A DNA stretch of 64,000 nucleotides from Luminiphilus sp. (GTDB taxonomy: Bacteria; Pseudomonadota; Gammaproteobacteria; Pseudomonadales; Halieaceae), in assembly GCA_029242325.1 (NCBI GenBank), contig JAQWUD010000020.1:1-64000 (forward strand), in the 5' to 3' direction. The position numbers and the translations under genes are program-made. The stretch's first letter is position 1. Each line of letters begins with the position of its first letter. Under the pieces are notes generated by a model, which had not been told where the DNA came from, did not search any database, and saw nothing but the letters and a program-made list of their open reading frames with translations. This document shows, piece after piece, positions 25,668 to 35,368 of the stretch.

Positions 25668-26135
25668 TCAGGCGGTAGCCTGGTCGTTTTGTTGTCTGAA
25701 TGCACGGCGCAAATGATCCATCGTGAGGGTGCGTAACACCTTGCCGTTCGGATCGAGTTGTTCCGTCAGTTGGCCATCCGGCGCATAGAGCTCAAACAGC
25801 ACCAGCGCGCCCTCCGGCCCACCTTGCTCCATGTGCACATCGCCCGGGGGTTTTTTGGCGTAGTCCCCTGGTTTTCGGATACCTGTGTCAACCAGTGCAC
25901 CTTGCTCATAGGTGCTCACGTGTAAATCACCCTTCAATATCAGGGAGGTGGTGTGGCACAGGTGCCGGTGAAAGTGGCAATAGCTGTCAGGATCCCAGCG
26001 GTAGAGCACGCTGAGGTGGCCCGTGGTGTCCATATCCAAGATGGCACCCCAGTAACTCACTGGATAACCGTAATCGGGACCCTCCTGATAGGGAGTCCAA
26101 GCAAGTGCGCTATGTTCTAGCAGGTTGTGCTTCAT
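25668..26135 (-). CDS. Cupin-domain protein
   Basis: 155 residues from ATG 26135; the longer frame adds 13 residues with no support. The core motif CHFHRHLCHTTSLILKGDL matches cupin motif 1 (His-x-His, then a hydrophobic strand and Gly), and motif 2 follows around KPPGDVHMEQGG with a His. The protein should bind a divalent metal and resembles 2,4'-dihydroxyacetophenone-dioxygenase-like or ChrR-like cupins. Substrate unknown. It lies 38 bp upstream of the small membrane protein gene on the same strand and may share its transcript. Confidence 0.75.
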   Translation of the reverse strand: MKHNLLEHSALAWTPYQEGPDYGYPVSYWGAILDMDTTGHLSVLYRWDPDSYCHFHRHLCHTTSLILKGDLHVSTYEQGALVDTGIRKPGDYAKKPPGDVHMEQGGPEGALVLFELYAPDGQLTEQLDPNGKVLRTLTMDHLRRAFRQQNDQATA

Positions 26136-26317
26136 GGGGTGCGTCTCGTGGCGGTTCCCTTTGATCCAACACATTTATCATGACGGTGTCGCCCCTCGAG
26201 TCAACCTGCACACTCGCCTGTGTCACCTTATGCTTGTTGCCACGGCCCGGGTGTCAGATGACTGCGATGCCCAAAGCTTGCGCGCTGTAGCGAAGGCACA
26301 GTTGCCTAATAGGGGTA

Positions 26318-27967
26318 TCAACCCGTGTTCATTGACTCGCTTTGAGCGATAAAGGGCCCATCGACACAAATTCGCCGCCCGTCTGGGGCGGCACAGGCTC
26401 CGCAAATGCCGACGCCACACTTCGTGAGGTAGTCGATGGCACTATAAATTTGCTCGCTCGACACAAACTGACGCTGCACCGCCTCGCTGGCATGAATCAT
26501 CGGTGCTGGGCCACAGTTGTAGAAGACCATGCGAGCGATGTCCTCGGGTGCCTGTTTGGCCAGAAAATCGGCCAAAGCATCGCTTACTCGACCTTCAAAT
26601 CCTGCGCTCCCGTCGTCTGTGGCGATGGTGACGCGTGCGATGGCATCGCATTCGTCACGGAAATAAAGCCGGTCAGCAGTGCGCGCTCCCACAAAAATAT
26701 CGATCGGGCGGTTCGCTGAGCCGAAGTCCTCCGCAATTTGGTACACCGCAGCCAATCCCGTTCCGCCCGCCACACAGACAATATGTGCGTCGTCCGGCGG
26801 CGTGATGGCGACACCATGTGGGCCGCGTAAAAACACGGTGTCGCCCGGCGAGAGGTGATAGCAATGCTCGGTAAACGGGCCGACGTTGATGACCGCCAAC
26901 CGGACGGGATCATGGGTCAGGCAGGAAAAGGGCTTTTCCCCGACGCCGGGGATCCACACGAATACGTACTCGCCTGCATGAATATCGAGCGCGCGATCCA
27001 ATGTGACGACGGTGATATCGTCGCAGACGCTGGTATTGTTGATGACCTCATAAGGGGCAAACGCCATGTCTACATCAAAACAAACCTGTTGGGCCGCTTC
27101 GTCTGTGCCCTGCGACATGTCTTGGCCGAGGTTGCAGAAGTAGGAAGCCAGCACTTTAGTATCCATTCCTGTCAGGCCAGACCCTATACCCAGAATTGTG
27201 GCACCGCAGTGCCTGGCCGCTCGGCAATCTGCAGCGGAGGACAGGCCGCCACACCCGATCAGGGGTAGGTCGGTCTCTGCGCGGAGGCTTTTTAATGCTT
27301 TCAGCGTGATGGGCAGTACCCCCTTGCCCGACATACCTCCCATGCCGTTACTGAGTACGGGGTAGCCGTAACTTTCGCTGTAGCCAGGCCCGGTGGTATT
27401 GATGGCGCACAAGCCGGCCGCGCCGCCCTCGAGCGCCGCGCGTCCGATGGCGACGATGTCATCGACATTCGGAGTGAGCTTGGGTATCACGGGGATGTCC
27501 ACCGCGCCACACACTGCCGCAACAATTTCCCGGACCATGTCGGGGTCTTGTCCCATGGCCATGCCGTAGCCTTTGGCATGTGGGCAGGACAGATTAAGTT
27601 CTAAGCCATCGGCAACGGGGGCCAGTTGCTTGGCCACCTCGACGAACTCCTCTAACGAACCCCCAAAGATCGACACCAGTAGAAAGCGATCGTCGGGTAT
27701 GGTCAGAGTCTCGAGTCCCCGCCGCGCTTCCTCAACACCCGGATTGGTGAGGCCCACAGCGTTGACAAAACATCCCGGCGCAAATTGGCTGTAAACAGGC
27801 TCCCGGTACCCTGCCCGGGGTTCAAGGCCAATACTTTTTGTGGTGATGACACCTATCTCAGGGATCGTGTCGATAACCCGCTGAATAATAGATGGAGCCG
27901 TGGTCACGATGCCCGAAGGTATGGTGAATGGGCCCGATAGCTGTTTGCCGAGAAACTCGGTGGTCAA
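26318..27967 (-). CDS. Dihydroorotate-dehydrogenase-like/PyrK fusion (class 1B type)
   Basis: 549 residues from a TTG start with GGAGG 7 nt upstream. Residues 1-305 are a class-1 dihydroorotate dehydrogenase barrel: substrate loop NAVGLTNPG (residues 69-77) and active-site ELNLSCPH with base Cys128. Residues 320-549 are the ferredoxin-reductase-like electron-transfer subunit PyrK: FAD and NAD regions, then a 2Fe-2S site with Cys517, Cys522, Cys525 and Cys534 (KCGVGICGAC, then ICVDGPF). Class 1B enzymes are normally two separate proteins using NAD+. Gammaproteobacteria usually make UMP with the membrane-bound class 2 PyrD, so this fusion may serve another pyrimidine or an alternative electron route. 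Both halves keep their catalytic residues, so it should be active. Confidence 0.85.
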   Translation of the reverse strand: MTTEFLGKQLSGPFTIPSGIVTTAPSIIQRVIDTIPEIGVITTKSIGLEPRAGYREPVYSQFAPGCFVNAVGLTNPGVEEARRGLETLTIPDDRFLLVSIFGGSLEEFVEVAKQLAPVADGLELNLSCPHAKGYGMAMGQDPDMVREIVAAVCGAVDIPVIPKLTPNVDDIVAIGRAALEGGAAGLCAINTTGPGYSESYGYPVLSNGMGGMSGKGVLPITLKALKSLRAETDLPLIGCGGLSSAADCRAARHCGATILGIGSGLTGMDTKVLASYFCNLGQDMSQGTDEAAQQVCFDVDMAFAPYEVINNTSVCDDITVVTLDRALDIHAGEYVFVWIPGVGEKPFSCLTHDPVRLAVINVGPFTEHCYHLSPGDTVFLRGPHGVAITPPDDAHIVCVAGGTGLAAVYQIAEDFGSANRPIDIFVGARTADRLYFRDECDAIARVTIATDDGSAGFEGRVSDALADFLAKQAPEDIARMVFYNCGPAPMIHASEAVQRQFVSSEQIYSAIDYLTKCGVGICGACAAPDGRRICVDGPFIAQSESMNTG

Positions 27968-28057
27968 GATAAAGCCTCCGTGCTGGGGGCCGTATTATAG
28001 GATGATCCCACTCACGCCGTCTTGTTGGTGGGGCATCGCATTCTCTTTGGACTTGAT

Positions 28058-29572
28058 TCAGGTGCCGCAGAATGTCCGCGTTATACGTTCGTCTGTTGCC
28101 GGTGCGCGCGCCCAGTCGAGATCGTCATCGCGCCAAACGAACGGATCAGCCGAACGGGAAACCATCTGCTTGACCCATGCGGTCTCTCCGGATTCCGCGA
28201 GGTCGATCGCGCGATGGACAAGATGATTGCGCGGAATGATCGTGGGGTTCACCTGACTCATGGTCTCGGTAATGGAGAGTGTATCGCCCTTGTTCGCATT
28301 GCGCCGGCTCTTCCATTGCTCCGCCCAATCCAGCAGTGCTGCTGGGGGCACAAATAGCGCGGGTAGCGGGCTGTGATCCAACGTGTCATTAGCGATCTCG
28401 GCCAGCCATCTGAAAGCTAGTGTGAAATCCAGATTGTGCGAGGCAAGGAGGGTATGGAAGGTCTGTATCAGGGCGCCGTCACTTTCCGAGATGTGATCCA
28501 GTCCCAATTTCGCTGCCAGCCGGAGTTGGTGATAATGGTGAAAACGTTGCGGATACAGATCGATTACCGATTGCGCCAGTGGCTGGGCGATTTCAGGGTC
28601 CTCATCTATCAGCGGCAGTAAACACTCCGCCAGTACCGCGAGGTTCCAGTGAATGATGCCGGGCTGATTTGGCCAAGCATATCGGCCTTGACGGTCGATC
28701 GAGCTAAAGCAGGCTTCCGGGTCAAAATTATCCATGAATGCGCAAGGGCCATAATCAATCGTCTCACCACACAACAGCGCGTTATCCGTGTTGAGCACCC
28801 CGTGAACAAACCCCAGCACCTGCCAGTGCGAGACCAGCTGCGCGAACCGTTCGCAGACTGCGTCTAGCAGCACCAGCGATGCGTTGCCACGATACTCGTC
28901 TGATCGGCCTTCGAGCTCTTTGGAAAAGTGCCGAGCGGCGACATAGTCCACCAGTTCCCGCAAGCCCTCGCCACCGCGTGTCATGGCGAAATATTGCACG
29001 GTACCGATTCGCAAGTGGCTGCTGGCGACTCTGGTGAGGATGGCGCCCGGTTCCATGCGAGTACGCATGACCGGTTCCCCGGAGGCGACAGCAGCCAGAG
29101 CACGAGTGGTCGGGACCCCAAGGGCGTGCATTGCCTCGGATACCAAATACTCTCTGATCACAGGTCCCATGGGCGAGCGGCCGTCGCCGCCGCGAGAGTA
29201 GGGCGTCGGGCCAGCACCCTTGAGCTGAATATCAAAGCGCTCTCCTGCCTCTGTCACCCACTCGCCTAATAAGGTGGCTCGGCCGTCACCCAGCTGGGGG
29301 TTATATTGGCCAAATTGATGGCCGGCGTAGACGGTGGCCACGGGCTGTGAGCACTCAAGCGCTTGATTACCGGCAACAGCCTGCAACTGTAGAGGGTCTG
29401 ACCTGGGATCGCCGGGCCACCCAAGCCGCGCCGCCAGATCTTCATTCCACAGGAGCAGAACAGGTTCCGAAACAGGGTCCAGCCGCTGTACAGAGCAGAA
29501 CAGGTTACCGAGCGCCGCGTAGGAATGGTCAAAGCCCGGCCGCACCGCGGTGATAAAGGACTGCGAAGCCAT
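28058..29572 (-). CDS. selO: Protein adenylyltransferase SelO (YdiU)
   Basis: 504 residues with the SelO pseudokinase fold: FDIQLKGAGPTPYSRGGDGR holds the ATP-binding Lys, and GVLNTDNALLCGETIDYGP holds the catalytic Asn and the metal-binding Asp in the DYG version of DFG. SelO transfers AMP to Ser, Thr or Tyr of target proteins and is linked to redox stress. The C-terminus ends in Phe-Cys-Gly-Thr; the Cys in third-last position stands where some homologues carry selenocysteine. The start ATG shares one base with the stop of the AsmA-like gene (TGATG), so the two are coupled. Confidence 0.95.
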   Translation of the reverse strand: MASQSFITAVRPGFDHSYAALGNLFCSVQRLDPVSEPVLLLWNEDLAARLGWPGDPRSDPLQLQAVAGNQALECSQPVATVYAGHQFGQYNPQLGDGRATLLGEWVTEAGERFDIQLKGAGPTPYSRGGDGRSPMGPVIREYLVSEAMHALGVPTTRALAAVASGEPVMRTRMEPGAILTRVASSHLRIGTVQYFAMTRGGEGLRELVDYVAARHFSKELEGRSDEYRGNASLVLLDAVCERFAQLVSHWQVLGFVHGVLNTDNALLCGETIDYGPCAFMDNFDPEACFSSIDRQGRYAWPNQPGIIHWNLAVLAECLLPLIDEDPEIAQPLAQSVIDLYPQRFHHYHQLRLAAKLGLDHISESDGALIQTFHTLLASHNLDFTLAFRWLAEIANDTLDHSPLPALFVPPAALLDWAEQWKSRRNANKGDTLSITETMSQVNPTIIPRNHLVHRAIDLAESGETAWVKQMVSRSADPFVWRDDDLDWARAPATDERITRTFCGT

Positions 29573-31491
29573 CAGTCACCAAACAGCTTTTTAATAAAGG
29601 AGCCTGCTTTTTCTTCGATCATGTCTTGAACCTGCTGCTTCGCTTCGTTCTCGATAATCTGCTGGGCAATGGTCGCGACATCCACGCGGCAGCTCGCGGG
29701 TGACTCCGAGGCCAGGTTTCCCTTGCAGTCCACCGGCCAATCAACGCCCGCATAGCGTTGATCGATCACGCAGAGCGGGCTGACTTCCATGATCTCGTTG
29801 TTCACCTGACCTTCCAGCCTGAAACCGAAGTCCAGCGTGCCCAGATCAATGTCACCCTCACCTTTCATCAGTACTCCGGGGGTGGCAAATCGGAGCTTCT
29901 CGATATCGCCCGCACCGTCATCAAACTCGACCGATAGTGATAGGTCGGTAATGGGTGTATTGGCCGGTAATCCAGCGATCGGGGGGATTTTGTTCACGAC
30001 CGCCACGGCATTGCAGATGAGTGCCTGTACGGAGACTTTCTCGAAAACGAGATTCTGACCTTCCGCGGACAGATCGCCATCCATACCCGCCACCAGGTCC
30101 TCACTGGTCGCTCCCTCCGTTTCGAAGTCCCAGCCCATTTCAATCAGACCCGATGCGGCATCCTCACTGCCAAGGCTCGCCAGTAGTGAGTTCATATTGA
30201 CCCCTTTCAGACCGCCTTTGACCTCGGCCTCCACGATGGGGCGACGCGCGTTCAATGCGAGTTGTGTATCGAGCTGGCCCTGATGCATCACACCGCGCAG
30301 ATACTCAATATCCGCAACCCCATCCCTGACGCGCAAAAATACCTGGGCGTTTGTAATCGTTTGACCCGCCGCAATGAGCTCGTCGGCATTGATTCGCATC
30401 TCCAGGTCAAGGTCTCTCAGCGGACCAACGGGCAATGGCACGGCGACGGCGTTGCCGCCCTTCTCAGCCCCGGCCGCTGGCTGAGTGGCGGGCGGGACTG
30501 CCGCGCCCTTCCCCTTCGTGCTGGGTGCCGGTGTTAGCTGCAGCTGGTCGGTGTTGAGACGCGCAGTCGCAATGTCCAACCTCACTTCTGGACTTTCCAG
30601 TGCGGCCCATGTAAGTGCGCCCGTAACTTCACCACCGGGTAATATCGCGGTCACCGCAAAGTCGGCTTTGGCAGGGCTCATCACGAGCCGGCCCTTCAAT
30701 GAGCTCGATATCGGTTTTGTCAGCGCCCCTTCGATGCGAGTCTGCAGATTGTTCAGTTGGATCGCGCTGAAGTCGGCTGCGAGCTGAATACTGCCGTCGA
30801 GAGAGACTGTGAGGGGTGCAGCGCTCCCATCACCCAGCACGGTTAGCTGCCCCTCGAGTGACATCGGTTCGTTGCGCGTATTCACTTGTGACAGCGTCAG
30901 GTTCTCCACTGCAATCTCATTCGCAAGCCGTCCGTCACGGGTTCGCATCACCAGATTGATGTCCTTGACCTGCAGCGCCTCGGCCACGATTGCCACGGTT
31001 GTCCCGCCACCCTCCTGAGACAATAACCGTTGTCTCTCCTGTGCTTTGATTTGTCGGATGAGCTCGCCGCGCTTCACCCATTCGCGATCACTCATGACTG
31101 GTTGTGGTTCGGGAGCAGGTGGCAGGGCCTGAGGTTCCGTGATCTCCGCTTTCACGCCAGAGATCATGACGGTGCCAACATCCACTTTGCCGCTCAGCAA
31201 AGGCAGGAGGGCGAGTCCGACATCGAGTTCTGCAATAGAGGCGGAGATACTTTGATCAAACTCTGACTGCGCGGGCAGATCGAGAGCCGTGCCCTCCACG
31301 CGGAGGCCAAAGCGTGGAAAGAAACTCAGGTCAGCTTCACCCTCAACGACCAGTTCGCCCCCTGTATTGGTCCGGACTTGCTCCTGAGCCAGATCGATCA
31401 AAGCCTGCTCGTCGATGAATGTGGGCAGTAACAGCATCGCTATAAGCGCGAGGGCAAGCAGCCCACCCAGAATCCACAAAATCACCAACAT
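29572..31491 (-). CDS. AsmA-family inner-membrane/periplasmic protein
   Basis: 639 residues from ATG 31491, chosen because AGGAGG lies 7 nt upstream and the longer frame would run into the photolyase gene. A single N-terminal helix (MLVILWILGGLLALALIAML) is followed by a long periplasmic repeat-rich beta region. The C-terminal part (GDIDLGTLDFGFRLEGQVNN) is typical of AsmA proteins, which form long hydrophobic grooves and are implicated in lipid transport between the inner and outer membranes. It closes with VQDMIEEKAGSFIKKLFGD. Coupled to selO downstream. Confidence 0.85.
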   Translation of the reverse strand: MLVILWILGGLLALALIAMLLLPTFIDEQALIDLAQEQVRTNTGGELVVEGEADLSFFPRFGLRVEGTALDLPAQSEFDQSISASIAELDVGLALLPLLSGKVDVGTVMISGVKAEITEPQALPPAPEPQPVMSDREWVKRGELIRQIKAQERQRLLSQEGGGTTVAIVAEALQVKDINLVMRTRDGRLANEIAVENLTLSQVNTRNEPMSLEGQLTVLGDGSAAPLTVSLDGSIQLAADFSAIQLNNLQTRIEGALTKPISSSLKGRLVMSPAKADFAVTAILPGGEVTGALTWAALESPEVRLDIATARLNTDQLQLTPAPSTKGKGAAVPPATQPAAGAEKGGNAVAVPLPVGPLRDLDLEMRINADELIAAGQTITNAQVFLRVRDGVADIEYLRGVMHQGQLDTQLALNARRPIVEAEVKGGLKGVNMNSLLASLGSEDAASGLIEMGWDFETEGATSEDLVAGMDGDLSAEGQNLVFEKVSVQALICNAVAVVNKIPPIAGLPANTPITDLSLSVEFDDGAGDIEKLRFATPGVLMKGEGDIDLGTLDFGFRLEGQVNNEIMEVSPLCVIDQRYAGVDWPVDCKGNLASESPASCRVDVATIAQQIIENEAKQQVQDMIEEKAGSFIKKLFGD

Positions 31492-31538
31492 GCCTTTCCC
31501 TCCTGCTGATTCAAAACAGGGCCAGCATAGCAAAGGTT

Positions 31539-33008
31539 TTAACGCGTGGAAGCGGTTGTTCGTCGACGGCTTCGCCGTTCGACGTGTTGCTCCAGAATCC
31601 GATCTCGCTCGCGGCGAATCGTGTCGTGAGACTTCAATTGCCAGAGGGTATCTTTGGCGAACTGGTAGGATAACTTCAGATCCACAATGGGGTCGGGATA
31701 ATCGATCGGGTGAAGCTGTCTTTCCAGGGGAGATCGCAACCACGGTTGGTGGAGCAGCGGTGTGGGCAGGCCTTTGAGTTCAGGTACCCATTGCGAGATA
31801 AAGACACCCTGCGGGTCATGATCAAGTGATTGTTTCACGGGGTTATAGATCCGGATGGTGTTGATGCCGGTAACCCCCGCTTGCATCTGCATTTGGGGGT
31901 AATGAATCCCGGGTTCAAAATCCAGGAACAGTGACCCCAACCAAGCCGCTCCGAGCCGCCAGTCCTGCCACAGATGGTGGGTCAAGAAAGAGACCAGCAT
32001 CGCTCGAGAACGAAAGTTGATGTAGCCGGTTCGCTTGAGGCATCGCATGCAGGCGTCGACCAGGGGGTATCCCGTTTGGCCCGCGCGCCAGGCATCGAGT
32101 CTGTCAGGGTCGTGCCGCCTGACGTGTTCGAGGTACCCCCGATTTAAATCCTCATGCTCCATGCGGCATTCCATCTCAAATTTTTGTATGAAATGACAAT
32201 GCCAATGCAGCCGCGATTCAAACGCAGACAGTGCTCGGCCCCAGCCGCCCTGAGACTGGCGTTGTTTTAGCGCCTGATAGACCTGCCTCAGACTGAGGTT
32301 TCCCCAGGCCAGATAAGGTGAGAGCCGCGAGCAGGTTTGTCGGCTGGCCTCCGGTTTGGAGATGTTACGTTGATAACCTTCGGCACGGTGGTGCAGGAAG
32401 CTGTTAAGCACCGACAGGGCTGCCTCGGAACCCCCGCTTTGCAAGGGCGGAACGAGCCTGCGCCAGGCATCGAGGCGGCTCGTAACCGCTCCTGAAAGGG
32501 ATGGTGGGAATTTCGCTGAAAGCCGCCCCAGCTGGCTCAGGTCCACCTTTGCTTCGGCTGCTGTCATGACTTCGAGCCAGTTTTTGCTCCAGCCGCACCT
32601 ATTCCGGCGCCCGCGTTCGACTCCGTTGGTCTGGAATTCTCGCCATTGAATGCCATGGTTACGGCAGAAGCCGGCAATATTCTGATCTCGCTCGAACGTC
32701 ACACCGAGGCCCGTTTCTTCGTAGCTGAGGAGCGCGCTGATAGGCTGCTCATGGTGCAGCGCAGAAAAAATCGACACGGGTTCGCCCTCGAGTACATGCA
32801 AGGACATGTCCGAATGCGTCAGCTGGTCCTTCATGGCGTTTAATGACTGTGCGATGAAGTGCCAGTGTCGGCCCCGATAGTGAGGATCTCGTAGCAATAC
32901 CGGTTCGATGATGTAGAGAAGCAACAGGGGCCGACCGAGGGCGATCGCTGTAGCAAGCGGAGCATGGTCAATCAGACGGAGATCTCGTTTGAACCAAACA
33001 ATATTCAC
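31539..33008 (-). CDS. Cryptochrome/DNA photolyase family protein
   Basis: 489 residues. The start [17 protein letters not shown] is the photolyase N-terminal (Rossmann) signature, and the C-terminal FAD domain contains [31 protein letters not shown], a conserved photolyase segment, then LSFLTHH-type and [16 protein letters not shown] segments. It should use light to split pyrimidine dimers; a cryptochrome role is less likely. The GTG start overlaps the stop of cho by 4 bp, forming a DNA-repair pair. Confidence 0.88.
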   Translation of the reverse strand: MNIVWFKRDLRLIDHAPLATAIALGRPLLLLYIIEPVLLRDPHYRGRHWHFIAQSLNAMKDQLTHSDMSLHVLEGEPVSIFSALHHEQPISALLSYEETGLGVTFERDQNIAGFCRNHGIQWREFQTNGVERGRRNRCGWSKNWLEVMTAAEAKVDLSQLGRLSAKFPPSLSGAVTSRLDAWRRLVPPLQSGGSEAALSVLNSFLHHRAEGYQRNISKPEASRQTCSRLSPYLAWGNLSLRQVYQALKQRQSQGGWGRALSAFESRLHWHCHFIQKFEMECRMEHEDLNRGYLEHVRRHDPDRLDAWRAGQTGYPLVDACMRCLKRTGYINFRSRAMLVSFLTHHLWQDWRLGAAWLGSLFLDFEPGIHYPQMQMQAGVTGINTIRIYNPVKQSLDHDPQGVFISQWVPELKGLPTPLLHQPWLRSPLERQLHPIDYPDPIVDLKLSYQFAKDTLWQLKSHDTIRRERDRILEQHVERRSRRRTTASTR

Positions 33009-33925
33009 GATGCTGCCAAGGCCGAGCGCAAGATTGGATTGATCACCGGTTCGCCACTGACAGGATCCCGCAGTGCTACCCGGCCCTTGAAGATGGCGCT
33101 GTAGATGAGCCGATAGGCGTCGCGATCAAATAATGCTGAGGTGGTGGATTGAAGTGCGGCGTTGGCTTCGTTCAGGCTATCGAAGCAGCCACACCAAGCC
33201 CATTGATCGACCAGATGGAACTGGGTTGCGGGCTGACGCTCAATTGGATGAATTGTGTGTTCTACAAGAAGCAGAGGCCCTGAAAAAGGCCAGGCAACAA
33301 TCCGCTGTCGCGCCAGATGTTCTAGCAATCTCGTGTTGTGGCTCTCCGCACTTTCCTCTCCAGCGCAGGCGCCATCGCAATGCCCCAGTTGGTGCTGGAA
33401 GCAAGGCCCGGTGCCGCGGTCGAGGCCCATGACGCGCAGGCATAGTGCATGGTCTCTCGCCAGATTTTGCAGTGATTGGGTGAGCTGATATTTGTTGGCG
33501 TAGAGTCCGAAGCTGTCAGCGTCTCGTGAACCTGTCGGCGCAAAATCGATGGGCGTTGGTTGTAGAAACCCCGAAGCGGAGGGGGTGAGTAGGATCGTCC
33601 ACAACTTGCGGAGCCGGCGTTGCCTGCGGTTGAACAGCGGCACTTCTGCCTTGATCGCCGCATTTTCGACCAGCAGGGCCCCAATTTCGCCCGCTGTCAG
33701 CTGGCAATCCACTCGGTGGACTTGGGACATCAATCGCTGGTGGCGGCCAGGCTTGCGTCCCTCATTGAGATGCTGCATGAAGCGACTGTGAATATCGACG
33801 CTCTTACCCACATAAAGCAGATTGTCGGCTTCACCATAAAACCGATAGACACCACTGCAGCGCGGTAGCGCTTCGGTGACTGCGCCGGCGCAGGAAAAGA
33901 GCGGTGAGTCGGGAGGGTGAGCCAT
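33005..33925 (-). CDS. cho: Cho, UvrC-like GIY-YIG excision nuclease
   Basis: 306 residues, close to the roughly 295 of E. coli Cho. The GIY-YIG domain lies at residues 16-100: [19 protein letters not shown], then HSRFMQHL, then the catalytic Glu in [18 protein letters not shown]-terminal Cys-containing part matches the UvrC middle region ([19 protein letters not shown]). Cho makes the 3' incision in nucleotide excision repair in place of UvrC, especially at bulky lesions. No LexA box (CTGT-N8-ACAG) was found upstream. It overlaps the photolyase gene by 4 bp. Confidence 0.88.
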   Translation of the reverse strand: MAHPPDSPLFSCAGAVTEALPRCSGVYRFYGEADNLLYVGKSVDIHSRFMQHLNEGRKPGRHQRLMSQVHRVDCQLTAGEIGALLVENAAIKAEVPLFNRRQRRLRKLWTILLTPSASGFLQPTPIDFAPTGSRDADSFGLYANKYQLTQSLQNLARDHALCLRVMGLDRGTGPCFQHQLGHCDGACAGEESAESHNTRLLEHLARQRIVAWPFSGPLLLVEHTIHPIERQPATQFHLVDQWAWCGCFDSLNEANAALQSTTSALFDRDAYRLIYSAIFKGRVALRDPVSGEPVINPILRSALAAS

Positions 33926-34093
33926 GGTAGCAGTGTCGCCGTTCGTGGCTGCAATGGCAGGCGTTGTCCGGCTTTTGTCGGCTTTATTGGGGGTGTGTGG
34001 GGTCGGTCATTCTCCTTTCGGCTGGTCAGGTCAAACCAGAGCTCTTGACATCACGTAACCCTATGTACACCCACACTGCACAGGATCCGGACA

Positions 34094-34408
34094 GTGAAGA
34101 TAAGTATCCATGAGCTGGCGCGAACAGGGGTAACCAGAGTGGTTATCGAGTCTGTGGACCTGAGTCTGTACATCGCCCATGCGAGCGTGGGGGGAGAAGA
34201 GCGGGTCATTGCGGATCGGCAGGGCAAAGCGCTGAAAACCAGAAACCTGCTGGAAATGCAGCGCGCATTGCGTAAGCAAACAGACTGTGAGTTTTTTCTT
34301 CGTCAGCGCAGTGCGTATGACGAAATGGTGGGTCATTCCTATCCGGCTGCCGATAACTGTATGGAACTACCCTTGGGCCGGGAGCCTTTACCTGAGTGGC
34401 TCAACTGA
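34094..34408 (+). CDS. Small conserved protein, DUF6482-like
   Basis: 104 residues. Hydrophilic, with SVDLSLYIAHASVGGEERVI and a helix NLLEMQRALRKQTDCEFFLRQ that fit the DUF6482 pattern. Function unknown, no signal peptide. Convergent with the RibA-like gene. The family call is tentative. Confidence 0.6.
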   Translation: MKISIHELARTGVTRVVIESVDLSLYIAHASVGGEERVIADRQGKALKTRNLLEMQRALRKQTDCEFFLRQRSAYDEMVGHSYPAADNCMELPLGREPLPEWLN

Positions 34409-34420
34409 TGAGGGGACGCG

Positions 34421-35242
34421 TTATTCGTCTGTTAACAGGTCATCCTCGGCGAGGCGATGGCCCCAATCACGCTTGGCTTTGAGGTACCCCAAGTTGTGAT
34501 CATCCACACCGCAGACATGCTTGACCTGCTCGATATTGGCCACACCTAGCGCGCTTAAATCGTCTAGTTTTTTTGGGTTGTTGGTCAGCAACCGAAGGGG
34601 TTTGCCCTGCCCGAAGTACTTGAGCAACACCGCGGCATCCGAGAAATCCCGTGAATCATCGGGTAACCCGAGAGAGCGGTTCGCTTGATAAGTGTCCTCA
34701 CCCGCGTCCTGGAGCAGGTAAGTCGCTGCTTTTGCCCAGAGACCGATCCCTCTGCCCTCGTGCCCGGCCATATAGATCAGGTAGCCACCCTCAGCATCAT
34801 CGGCAATGCGATCCAGTGCCGCCTCCAGCTGCGGCCCGCACTCGCAGCGCTTTGACCCGAGCACATCCCCGGTCAGGCAGCTTGAATGTACCCTCACCAG
34901 AGGTTTTTCGCTGGTCTCGGGCCGACCAATCACCAGCACGCTGTTGACCGCCATACTGGACGCGAGGTGCGAGAACAAATGTTGACCGCCTTGCTCACGC
35001 AACGTACTCGCCAGATCCTCAACCTCGCTCAATTCGGTGCTTCGCACGCTCGCGTACCACTTAACCGTTGGTTGTCTGTGACTACGTGCGAGTGGAAGGG
35101 GGATCGGGCCCATGATGTTCAGGTGTTGGCCCGGCCCCGCTGCTTCTAACATTTCGACAGGTGCCCCCTCGCTGTCCACGCGAAATAGCTTGCCATCTCG
35201 AATCAAACGCTCTCGTATCTCGGGATTAATGTAAGTGAACAT
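34421..35242 (-). CDS. GTP cyclohydrolase II-like protein with extra N-terminal region
   Basis: 273 residues; a canonical RibA has about 200. The C-terminal 160 residues carry the full RibA active site: zinc Cys122, Cys133 and Cys135 in SSCLTGDVLGSKRCECG, then GHEGRGIGL and the LTNNPKK segment. RibA opens GTP to give 2,5-diamino-6-ribosylaminopyrimidinone phosphate, the first step of riboflavin synthesis. Residues 1-110 lack the RibB (DHBP synthase) motifs, so this is not an ordinary RibBA. It may be a paralogue for another flavin or deazaflavin branch. No FMN riboswitch signature was recognised upstream. Confidence 0.8.
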   Translation of the reverse strand: MFTYINPEIRERLIRDGKLFRVDSEGAPVEMLEAAGPGQHLNIMGPIPLPLARSHRQPTVKWYASVRSTELSEVEDLASTLREQGGQHLFSHLASSMAVNSVLVIGRPETSEKPLVRVHSSCLTGDVLGSKRCECGPQLEAALDRIADDAEGGYLIYMAGHEGRGIGLWAKAATYLLQDAGEDTYQANRSLGLPDDSRDFSDAAVLLKYFGQGKPLRLLTNNPKKLDDLSALGVANIEQVKHVCGVDDHNLGYLKAKRDWGHRLAEDDLLTDE

Positions 35243-35368
35243 AGTGTTTCCTGAAGCGGCCAGTGTTTAACCGCGTGCAATGCAAATGATCCAGTGCCAG
35301 TGCCACTCCTTATTGGGTCCGGGTATCAGCGGTGGACCTGGCACAGGACCCCGGTTCGACGGAGGCTA

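Noticed and set aside
28058..28090. Selenocysteine in SelO
   Set aside because: The third-last codon is a Cys codon, with a normal stop after Thr.
33926..34093. LexA box upstream of cho
   Set aside because: CTGT and ACAG-like half-sites occur but not with the N8 spacing.
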